Assembly: GCA_037447655.1 (NCBI GenBank)
Contig: JBBHKE010003299.1
Span: forward strand, 1-64,000
DNA length: 64,000 nucleotides
DNA from: Zygnema cylindricum
Lineage: Eukaryota; Streptophyta; Zygnematophyceae; Zygnematales; Zygnemataceae
Reading direction: 5' to 3'
Within the stretch, counting starts at the first letter, position 1, and each line of letters starts with the position of its first letter. The translations under genes and the position numbers were made by a program. The notes under the pieces were generated by a model that made no database searches, was not told the DNA's origin, and saw only the letters and a list, made by a program, of their open reading frames with translations. Of this stretch, positions 56,310 through 64,000 are shown piece after piece.

Positions 56310-57047
56310 TGTTGTTTTTAGAAAGCTTTAGTCCTCTTTATGCCTCAGCTGTGAGAGAGAGCTGTTCAGGACTTAAGCTATTTTTGGTTGAGTTCGGTTC
56401 AGTACTTACCGAAATTAGTGTGACAGTGAAGTTGGGAGTTCACGGTTCATTCACACTTGGGACACGTGTCGTCACTTGGGAGAATGCGTGAGTATGTCCT
56501 CCGTGGACGTAAGGAAATTCGGCAGGACCAATGGACTTCGTGAAGTCAATTCTACGGTGCCAAATCCTCTAATCGGACCGCTGACAGCCGCCGCCAACAA
56601 ATAGTGACGAGGCGTGACTAGATCATTATCACTTTACGTTGTCTGAACTTCTGTGTAAATATGTGTGATAGAATGTTAGATGTACGGATGGAATGCCTCC
56701 GTACAGCTTAGTGTAGTTTCGGTGTATAAAAGTAGGACTTAGTGAATTTGATTTTTAGGAACAAATGATATGAAAACTGTACACTCAGTTTTATGTAATT
56801 TCATTTCAACATATCTCACAGATTTGTTAGCGGAATTGATTGAAATTTTGTGTGTGTGTTCCTATGTATGTTATCTACATTGTGGCAAATTTTCAGGACG
56901 TTTGGAATGTTTTTCTGAATGTTATAGTCTGTCAAAGTTGCTGTTCAGCCATCGGTATTTGTGGAAGCTTCCTCTCTTGATTTGTTCTACGATGACTACT
57001 GCTGCATCTTCTTCATCTTCAGTACCAACACTTGTCTCAGAACCACA
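56310..57047 (+). mobile_element. Solo LTR D (738 bp)
   Basis: Starts TGTTGTTTTTAG and ends CAGAACCACA (TG...CA). It is flanked by the 5-bp duplication CGAAC at 56305-56309 and 57048-57052. A TATA box TATAAAAG lies at 56725-56732. No internal retrotransposon domain, so it is best explained as a solo LTR left by recombination. The Ser-rich open frame near its 3' end is not likely a gene. Confidence 0.78.
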
Positions 57048-57079
57048 CGAACCCTCTACCGGTAGAGCGAGGCGTAGCC

Positions 57080-58132
57080 TGCAATTCTGTGTCCTCCATT
57101 GGACTACAGAATACAAGAAGCCTCTAGGTAGTGTTTAACTAACCCACTTTAAGCCACGACCAATTCTTCCCAAGAAGGCAAACTGACAATCTGACTGCAC
57201 CCCTGTGCAGCCTGGACTCCCTTGAGTCCGTAGCAAAAAGAATCACTGAAAACGGCCAACCAGCCGATAAGTTATAGGGTGGCAAAGATGCCAATTTATA
57301 CAAACTCTCAGAGAGAGAGGACTATCTACCTAAATTTTCCTAAGTCCTAGTTTTTCCTAATTCCCTCTCACAGCTCCTATCTACTGCCTGTACGAACCAA
57401 TCATAAAACTGTATAGTACTAGAAAGTACTACTGCCGATGTACTTTCTGTACGGCCTCTGTACGACAAGGCCATTAAGTGGACGCGTGTCCACTTTCCAC
57501 TCGTCCGTACGTTCCTCGGAATTCTTGCGACCGAATGATGTCTTCCCACGTGGCGCCAGGTCATGCCACGTCACTAAATGCCAAAATGACCATTTCGGGA
57601 TTTCGGCGATGATGTGCGCCGTTAGATTTGACGCGAAATTCAATCTCGGCTGTAATAAATACTTGCGCGATATTTGTTTCGCTGTCGAAACATAATGCGC
57701 GATATCCATTTCAAACAAGTACAGTACTTCGTACTTTGTAGAACTATATCTATGCATGGCGTTAAGAGTTTCAGTTAAATGAATCTAGTACATTACAATA
57801 GTTTAAATAGTAATGAAACCCTATATCTCTTAACGGACTTCTACGACAGACTGGTTAGAGCTAACGGCTACGCCGCGCTCTGCCGGTCGGGGGTTCGAGT
57901 CTTGCCGGACTCAACCTTTTGTTGAGAGTGGCTTAAGCCACTCTTTAGTCCTTCCTATAGAGTTGAGGCAGCCATGGCTCCATTGCTCTCTCTCTCTCTC
58001 TCCTTCAGTGACTACAACAAGTATGGGGGCGAGAGAGAGAGAAGAGATAGAGGCAGGCTGCCTACATTTTCTTTTCATATTTTCTAATAAATTAAGACCT
58101 AGAAAATATACTAAAAACTACTTATTTCAACA
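57080..58132 (-). repeat. 3' LTR of the Copia element
   Basis: 1053 bp. Contains (plus-strand view) a tRNA-like segment with a B box GGTTCGAGTC near 57890, the 20-bp palindrome AGAGTGGCTTAAGCCACTCT near 57925-57944, and a TC-rich/GA-rich pair at 57989-58045. Nearly identical to the 5' LTR. Confidence 0.93.
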
Positions 58133-61100
58133 CTCCCCTTATTTTCTAGTCTGAATTTTAATTTTTCTTTTAAGCCACATTTTTCCCTACAATATTTTAA
58201 CTTTGGAGAGGGCACAGGTTTTGTCATCATGTCAGCCACCATTTCCTCATCAGATCTATATACAAGATTCACTATTTTATTCTCCACTTTTTCTCTTACA
58301 AAACTTAATCTTATGTCCATATGTTTAGCCTTAAAATGATGTTTTGGATTGGCTCCAATTGCTATCGCCGCTTGATTATCACAAAAAACTTCATGCACTC
58401 CCTCTTTCATATACCCCAGTTCTTGCAGTAAGGACTTGACCCACATCAACTCTTTCACCGCAGAACAAGAGGCCATGTACTCAGCCTCCATAGTGGACTG
58501 AGCAACCACCTTTTGTTGCTTACTGCTCCAACAGCAAGCACCTTCCCCAACATACAACACATACCCAGAAGTGCATCGTCTTATAGGTGCGTCCCCATAA
58601 CTGCCATCACTCCAAGTAGTGATGTCAGTGTGCTCCCCTCCCAAATGCAACCATAACTCTCTAGTTCCCACCAGATATCTGATGACTCTCTTGGCTGCCT
58701 CCGAATCCCTCTTTCTAAGATCATTAAGACTCCTACTGAGTACACCAACTGCCGCCGCTATGTCCGGCCTGGTACAATTCATAAAATAGATTAAGCTTCC
58801 TACGACCTGTCTATAAGGGATAGACTTCATGAACTCTCTCTCCTCTGGACTCATCTGATCGTCTAATATCATCACTCCTCCTTCTACACTCCCATCACTT
58901 ACTTTTTTCAAGTCCATGGGAGTGGTACAACTGTTAGCATTTTCCATCTGGAATTTCTCAAGCATATTACCTATTGCTTCTTTCTGAGTAAGTCTGATAA
59001 TCTTCTTCCCCCTATCTCTCTCCATTTGGATCCCCAAAATATATTTTGCCTCCCCTAAATCCTTCATATCAAATCTCCCCCTAAGATCTTTATTTAGCCT
59101 ATTGATATTCTCCAAAGACTTACTTAACACAAGCAGATCATCCACATAAATTGCAATAAAAATGACACCATTCTCATCTTCAAACATATAGATAGAATGG
59201 TCAGAGCTGATTCGGATGTATCCCAGATCGGTGAGAAACTCATCTAGTTTCTTATTCCACTGTCGGGGAGCCTGTTTCAGTCCATATAAGGACTTTATGA
59301 GCCTGCAGACTTTGCTCTCTTCTCCTTCTTCCACAAACCCCTCGAGTTGCCTCATAAAAATTTCTTCCTCTAACTCACCATTAAGAAAAGCAATCTTAAT
59401 GTCCATCTGGTGTATTTCCATGTCTTCCGCTGCGGCCAGAATGAGGAGAATCCTTACTGATGGGAACCGAACAACTGGAGCAAAGGTCTCCTCATAGTCA
59501 ATCCCCTCTTTTTGGGTGAACCCCTTCGCTACCAATCGAGCCTTATACCTCTCAATTGTATTATTTGGGTTCAGTTTTAGTTTAAATACCCATTTACATC
59601 CAATAGGTTTTCTGTCTGGAGGGCAATCCGCTAGTTCCCAAGTATTTGCTTCCATAATAGAAGCCATCTCATCATTTATGGCTCTAATCCATCTTTCTTT
59701 CTCTGGACTATTCACTGCCTCTAAGTAAGACTGAGGCTCATCTGGGTGAGATAGCTTAGTTACCTTATGGGCAGCTTCTTTTTCCTGTATCCTTTTGCTG
59801 CTCCTCCTTCCTCCGTCAAACTCCGAAGCTGGAATGGATGGAAGTCTTGGATTTCTTCTCACTGTCTCATTAGCTCCCCTGTCCATAAAAACTTTATCTT
59901 GTCCCGCTTCTTCTATCTCCTCGAAGTCCATAGGAGTATGTGAGGTTTCCGGTGAGTCTCCTGTATCTTCGATCTCCCCTGAATCTGTAATCACGGTTTC
60001 ACTCATGTCCTTTTCCGGAATGACCGAGTTCTCCTCACTTTCAGACTCAAATCTGATCCTTATCTTCTTTGTATATTTGAAGGGGTCAAATGACTTCCCT
60101 TCATCCATGACAACTAAGTGTTTGACCAGAATGATATATTTCTTTGCTAAGTCATAGACTCTATATCCCTTAACATCCTCATCATATCCCACAAAGTATC
60201 CAGGTTTTCCCTTAGCATCTAGTTTCCAGTTTTTCCTATCCGTGTCAAGACTGTAAACTTGGCTACCAAATACTTTAAGGTGTGAGATATCTGGTTTCCT
60301 TCCAACCCATCTCCCATAAGGTGTTATTCCCTTTACAGGTGAGGTAAGGACTCTGTTCTTAATGTAGTTGGCACAGTTCATTGCTTCTACCCAAAATCTC
60401 TTTCCTATTTTCTTGTCTGCCAACATATTGCGCACACTATCTCCTAGTGTTCGATTCAACCTCTCAACTACCCCATTTTGTTCCGGGTTATATGGTACAG
60501 TTTTTTGGTGCTGCACTCCCTCATCTCTCAGATATTCGTCAAACTCGTTAGAGGTATATTTCCCCCCATTATCACTCCTTATCCTCTTAATGGGGGTTTC
60601 ATGCAACTTCTCACTCCCAGCTTTATATTCTTTGAAGTAAGTTGATGCTTCAGACTTTGTTTTCAGAAAGTAGACTCTAGAGTATCTAGACCAGTCATCA
60701 GTTATTGTCATCATAAACCTCTTTCCTCCAACCGAAGGTACTTTTGCAGGTCCCCAAATATCTGTGTGGACCAAATCTAACACTTTCTCACCTCTATATG
60801 TGGCGGCTTTAGGAAAGGGAAGTCTGTGAGCCTTACCTTGAGCACAACCACTACAATCATCTATCATTTCATTATCCTCAAACTGAATGCCATCTACTAC
60901 CCCAAGCTTTTTCATTTCCCTCAACCTATCAAAATGCACATGCCCCAACCGCTTATGCCAAATCATCACCTTAGGAACACCAACATAATAAACATTCTTC
61001 TTTTCATTACTCAGGTTAAGCCTAAACATTTTTTGGCTACCCTTATCTGCTGTGAAGTAAACTTCATTCCCATAATTAGCTGTAAAGACTCCCTTTCTGG

Positions 61101-62496
61101 TGAAAGTATCAAACTCTTTGTCATCTAACACAGACGTAGAGACAAGATTTTTACTCAGCTGAGGAATGTAAAGTACATCTGAGAATGTAAGTATAGAAGT
61201 CTTACCCTCCACTAAAACTTTCATATCTACTGATCCCACTAGTTCTGTAGTAACCACTCTCCCATCCCCATACTCTATCTCTACAGTAGGAATCTTTCTT
61301 AGCTTAGTGAAGAGTTCTTTATCACGACACATATGCATGGATGCACCTGAGTTGATGATCCATTCTTCCTGTGGAGCTTCCCGAATTGCTCCAAGGGCAC
61401 ACTTTTGCCTCCGAGGGATCTCCTTCTCCTCCAGACTCTCGTCAAGAAGAAGCTCCCCATCCTCCTCAGATGACTCATCCTCGATTTCTCCTGACACTTT
61501 TGTATTCACAAGTGCCTTTTTCTTCCCTCTGGAAGAACCTCCTCCACGGTTCTCTTGGAGCCTCAGCTCTGATAGCTTGACACAATCTGCAATAAAGTGT
61601 CCCGGCTTTTTGCAATAATGACAAAGACCTTTTGGGGGCCTTTGTCCCCCATAAAGATCTCTTTCCCCTCTATAAGGTTTCTTCGGGTCCTTCCCCCATC
61701 GGTCCCCTCCTGCTGCTAGAGCTTGAATGCTCTTTCCTCCTCTCCTAATCTCCATTGTGTTTTCCTGCACAAGTATCATCCTGACTACTGTGTTCCATTT
61801 CCATGAAGTATCAGGCATTCCCTGTACTCGGTACACTATGTTTTCGAAATCATCTGGTAATTTCATGATAAGGGTGTTAACTTTCATTTTCATTGTACCT
61901 GTCCACCCGGCACTTTCCATTTCCATATACAAAAAAGAAAGATCATTACAGTAATCTAACATCTTTCCTCTTTTGTAAGTGTAACTCAATAGCTTTTGCT
62001 CAGCCAACTGGAGCTCCTGAATAGTTTCAGCTCTATAAATCTCCACTAAACTCTCCCACAACTCCTCCGCCTTGTAAATGTGAAGATGAGGAGTGGCGAA
62101 ACCTTGAGTGAGGTGCCTCAGAATGAAGTTCTTGGCAACCATGTTTACATCCTCCCACATTTGAGTATCGTTCTCCACGGTCTTCACGGTCGCCGCTCCC
62201 GATACTGTGGCAATAGGAGTGAGGGGTGTCTCCTTCCCTTTTTCCTTTTCGGACACACTGCTTTCCCCATTATCTGTCTCCTTCGCTGAGGCAGCCGTTG
62301 TTGCAGAAAACCTTACTCCCCCAAATCTTGGTGGAGTTCGCGAAGGTGGACGTTTCACTCGTCCACTGACGATACCCCAGTATCGTTTTTCACACAAAGC
62401 TCCCATCATCATGGCTTCCCAATAGATGAACCCAAATCCATTGAAGGTGGGCACCCTAGAGGGTGGGCCCATAACCTGCAATTCTGTGTCCTCCAT
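58111..62496 (-). CDS. Copia gag-pol polyprotein, uninterrupted, protease Asp replaced
   Basis: 1461 codons from the first ATG (62496, inside the 5' LTR), or 1453 from the ATG at 62472, which lies within the primer-binding site. Order: Gag with a PTFNGFGFIYWEAM-type start; a CCHC knuckle CHYCKKPGHFIADC (residues 292-305); the protease motif EWIINSGASMHM, where the catalytic Asp is Asn (residue 382, AAC); integrase with HHCC (HKRLGH, CSGCAQGK) and the DD35E triad D579, D642, E678; RT with YVDD at 1117-1120; RNase H (WSDGSYGD, STMEAEYMA, DNQAAI). PR-IN-RT-RH is the Copia order. The usual protein set for retrotransposition is present, but the protease change should block polyprotein cleavage. 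The stop lies just past the start of the 3' LTR (58111-58113), so the C-terminus ends in the polypurine tract/LTR. Confidence 0.93.
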   Translation of the reverse strand: MEDTELQVMGPPSRVPTFNGFGFIYWEAMMMGALCEKRYWGIVSGRVKRPPSRTPPRFGGVRFSATTAASAKETDNGESSVSEKEKGKETPLTPIATVSGAATVKTVENDTQMWEDVNMVAKNFILRHLTQGFATPHLHIYKAEELWESLVEIYRAETIQELQLAEQKLLSYTYKRGKMLDYCNDLSFLYMEMESAGWTGTMKMKVNTLIMKLPDDFENIVYRVQGMPDTSWKWNTVVRMILVQENTMEIRRGGKSIQALAAGGDRWGKDPKKPYRGERDLYGGQRPPKGLCHYCKKPGHFIADCVKLSELRLQENRGGGSSRGKKKALVNTKVSGEIEDESSEEDGELLLDESLEEKEIPRRQKCALGAIREAPQEEWIINSGASMHMCRDKELFTKLRKIPTVEIEYGDGRVVTTELVGSVDMKVLVEGKTSILTFSDVLYIPQLSKNLVSTSVLDDKEFDTFTRKGVFTANYGNEVYFTADKGSQKMFRLNLSNEKKNVYYVGVPKVMIWHKRLGHVHFDRLREMKKLGVVDGIQFEDNEMIDDCSGCAQGKAHRLPFPKAATYRGEKVLDLVHTDIWGPAKVPSVGGKRFMMTITDDWSRYSRVYFLKTKSEASTYFKEYKAGSEKLHETPIKRIRSDNGGKYTSNEFDEYLRDEGVQHQKTVPYNPEQNGVVERLNRTLGDSVRNMLADKKIGKRFWVEAMNCANYIKNRVLTSPVKGITPYGRWVGRKPDISHLKVFGSQVYSLDTDRKNWKLDAKGKPGYFVGYDEDVKGYRVYDLAKKYIILVKHLVVMDEGKSFDPFKYTKKIRIRFESESEENSVIPEKDMSETVITDSGEIEDTGDSPETSHTPMDFEEIEEAGQDKVFMDRGANETVRRNPRLPSIPASEFDGGRRSSKRIQEKEAAHKVTKLSHPDEPQSYLEAVNSPEKERWIRAINDEMASIMEANTWELADCPPDRKPIGCKWVFKLKLNPNNTIERYKARLVAKGFTQKEGIDYEETFAPVVRFPSVRILLILAAAEDMEIHQMDIKIAFLNGELEEEIFMRQLEGFVEEGEESKVCRLIKSLYGLKQAPRQWNKKLDEFLTDLGYIRISSDHSIYMFEDENGVIFIAIYVDDLLVLSKSLENINRLNKDLRGRFDMKDLGEAKYILGIQMERDRGKKIIRLTQKEAIGNMLEKFQMENANSCTTPMDLKKVSDGSVEGGVMILDDQMSPEEREFMKSIPYRQVVGSLIYFMNCTRPDIAAAVGVLSRSLNDLRKRDSEAAKRVIRYLVGTRELWLHLGGEHTDITTWSDGSYGDAPIRRCTSGYVLYVGEGACCWSSKQQKVVAQSTMEAEYMASCSAVKELMWVKSLLQELGYMKEGVHEVFCDNQAAIAIGANPKHHFKAKHMDIRLSFVREKVENKIVNLVYRSDEEMVADMMTKPVPSPKLKYCREKCGLKEKLKFRLENKGSVEISSF
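62462..62476 (-). promoter_or_regulatory. Primer-binding site matching the 5' half of initiator tRNA-Met
   Basis: GGTTATGGGCCCACC directly follows the CA end of the 5' LTR. It is the exact complement of nucleotides 25-39 (anticodon arm) of plant initiator tRNA-Met as I recall it, rather than of the tRNA 3' end (which would read TGGTATCAGAGC). This is the half-tRNA priming mode described for Drosophila copia and yeast Ty5. Confidence 0.82.
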
Positions 62497-63527
62497 TGGA
62501 CTACAGAATACAAGAAGCCTCTAGATATTGTTTAACCTACCCACTTTAAGCCACAACCACTTCTTCCCAAGAAGGCAAACTGACAATTTGATTGCTTCCC
62601 TGTGCAGCCTGGACTCCCCTGAGTCCGTAGCAAAAAGAATCAATGAAAACGGCCAACCAGCCGATAAGTTATAGGGTGGCAAAGATGCCAATTTATACAA
62701 ACTCTCAGAGAGAGAGGACTATCTACCTAAATTTTCCTAAGTCCTAGTTTTTCCTAATTCCCTCTCACAGCTCCTATCTACTGCCTGTACGAACGAATCA
62801 TAAAACTGTATAGTACTAGAAAGTACTACTGCCGATGTACTTTCTGTACGGCCTCTGTACGACAAGGCCATTAAGTGGACGCGTGTCCACTTTCCACTCG
62901 TCCGTACGTTCCTCGGAATTCCTGCGACCGAATGATGTCTTCCCACGTGGCGCCAGGTCATGCCATGTCAATAAATGCCAAAATGACCATTCCGGGATTT
63001 CGGCGATGATGTGCGCTGTTAGATTTGACGCGAAATTCAATCTCGGCTGTAATAAATACTTGCGCGATATTTGTTTTGCTGTCGAAACATAATGCGCGAT
63101 ATCCATTTCAAACAAGTACAGTACTTCGTACTTTGTAGAACTGTATCTATGCGTGGCGTTAAGAGTTTCAGTAAAATGAATCTAGTACATTACAATAGTT
63201 TAAATAGTAATGAAACCCTATATCTCTTAACGGACTTCTACGACAGACTGGTTAGAGCTAACGGCTACGCCGCGCTCTGCCGGTCGGGGGTTCGAGTCCT
63301 GCCGGACTCAACCTTTTGTTGAGAGTGGCTTAAGCCACTCTTTAGTCCTTCCTATGGAGTTGAGGCAGCCATGGCTCCATTGCTCTCTCTCTCTCTCCTT
63401 CAGTGACTACAACAAGTATGGGGGCGAGAGAGAGAGAAGAGATAGAGGCAGGCTGCCTACATTTTCTTTTCATGTTTTCTAATAAATTTAGACCTTGAAA
63501 ATATACTAAAAACTACTTATTTCAACA
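62477..63527 (-). repeat. 5' LTR of the Copia element
   Basis: 1051 bp, TG...CA, nearly identical to the 3' LTR. The last 20 bases on the minus strand contain an ATG in frame with gag-pol. Carries the same tRNA-like segment (63240-63310) and palindrome (63322-63341) as the other LTR. Confidence 0.93.
62691..62697 (-). promoter_or_regulatory. Probable TATA box of the Copia 5' LTR
   Basis: TATAAAT on the minus strand, about 195 bases upstream of the first gag ATG. The same word is in the 3' LTR at 57294-57300. Position fits a start of transcription near 62665. Confidence 0.45.
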
Positions 63528-64000
63528 TAGCCGTCACCTCTAACCGATATGTCGTAGAAGTTCGTTAGATTATATAGGGTTTAACTTCTACTTAAATAAT
63601 GTTAAGGAACATTAATCCAATTAACGAAATTATAGATAGCAAGCAAAGAGACTAGTGGTAATATAAGGCGAACCAGAACTCGCACGAAACAAATGTACCG
63701 GACATTTGTTTTAAACGGCTAATATTAAAAACCGGTCTAGATCTGACAGCATGTATTATCGCCGAGATCCCAAAATAACCGCTTTGGCGGTTATCGGGCG
63801 TGACATGACCTAGAGCCACGTGGCACGATAGGATTAGAAAGCAGGAATCCTTGATAGCATGGGAACAAATATAGAGAAGACAAGCGTCCACTCCATGGCT
63901 TTGTTGTACACACGCCGTAGAAAAAGTACATCGGCCATGGTACCTTTTTGTATTTTACAGTTCCCTGATTAGTTAGTACATCAGTAGATAGGGGTTGTGA

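Larger units (their letters stand above)
57080..63527 (-). mobile_element. Complete Copia LTR retrotransposon, 6448 bp
   Basis: On the minus strand the 5' LTR is 63527-62477 (1051 bp) and the 3' LTR is 58132-57080 (1053 bp). Both run TGTTGAAATAAG...TTGCA, and the 5-bp duplication TAGCC flanks the element (57075-57079 and 63528-63532). The LTRs differ at roughly two dozen positions by eye, so the insertion is fairly young but not new. The primer-binding site is 62476-62462 and a polypurine tract (AAATAAGGGGAG) abuts the 3' LTR. One long gag-pol frame fills the interior. The element sits in the opposite orientation inside the related LTR B. Confidence 0.93.
56093..64000 (+). mobile_element. LTR B, related Copia-family LTR, split by two insertions and cut by the window end
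   Basis: Starts TGTTGAAATCACTAG (Copia LTR: TGTTGAAATAAGTAG) inside LTR A. Its pieces are 56093-56309, 57048-57079 and 63533-64000. Together they follow the Copia LTR order: the TTGTTGTAGTCATTGAAGG block, GGTTGAGTCCGACAAGACT, CCGGTAGAGCGAGGCGTAGCC, TCTAACCGATATGTCGTAGAAG, the AAACAAATGT...ACATTTGTTT inverted repeat (63687-63711), and AAAGTACATCGGCCATGGTACC. The insertions are solo LTR D and the complete Copia element. The 3' end lies beyond the window. Confidence 0.72.

Noticed and set aside
56996-57137. Ser-rich reading frame beginning MTTAASSSSS as a retroelement gag or host gene
   Set aside because: It crosses from solo LTR D through LTR B into the Copia LTR, so it is a chance frame over three insertion boundaries.
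59216-62425. Several plus-strand frames of 70-120 codons within the Copia element
   Set aside because: Antisense shadows of the intact gag-pol frame.

Overview
This is eukaryotic nuclear DNA from the green-plant (streptophyte) lineage. The evidence is a plant-type tRNA-Glu(CTC) gene, a plant DRP3-type dynamin gene, a plant-specific filament-like coiled-coil (FPP/DUF869) gene, an F-box/kelch gene with G-boxes and telo-boxes next to its start, and a transposon load of Copia, hAT, PIF/Harbinger-like, MITE and RLE-type LINE elements. Introns are long (up to about 2.1 kb) and low-complexity tracts are abundant. I cannot fix the species; a non-seed plant or charophyte alga is a guess. A 10-base N gap lies at 17261-17270.

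Layout. 1-162: last exon of a glyoxalase-like gene. 163-9782: no host gene; it holds a MITE, a decayed LINE with a CCHC finger, reverse transcriptase and restriction-like endonuclease (1890-6060), and a 1 kb PIF/Harbinger-like element (6087-7088). 9783-12490: an unrecognised proline-rich gene. 12491-17378: AT-rich DNA with MITEs, microsatellites and the gap. 17379-21290 (minus): F-box/kelch gene whose intron contains a 540-bp homopurine block and a 270-bp poly-C block. 22036-26722: a MITE split by a 4.5 kb hAT transposon. 27104-28263: a duplicated CpG-rich repeat block. 29174-41132: DRP3-type dynamin gene, about 21 exons, with two MITEs in its introns. 41133-45109: tRNA-Glu, a decayed tRNA-Glu copy, a Copia RT fragment and a MITE. 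45110-50926: FPP coiled-coil gene, five exons. 50927-55518: repeats, a MITE and a second, more decayed LINE copy. 55519-64000: a nested stack of LTR sequences containing one structurally complete Copia element (57080-63527).

How the parts relate. The three well-supported host genes look like independent housekeeping or cell-biology genes (organelle fission, protein turnover or signalling, cytoskeleton or vesicle scaffold); I see no operon-like or pathway relationship. Most of the biology here is transposon history. Target-site duplications let several events be ordered: hAT into a MITE, a non-autonomous hAT into a DRP3 intron, and successive LTR insertions into older related LTRs.

The most interesting element is the Copia at 57080-63527. 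Its primer-binding site matches the 5' half of initiator tRNA-Met, ending at nucleotide 39 (the Drosophila copia/Ty5 'half-tRNA' mode). The anticodon complement in that site is an in-frame ATG for gag-pol. The long ORF is intact, but the protease catalytic Asp reads as Asn.
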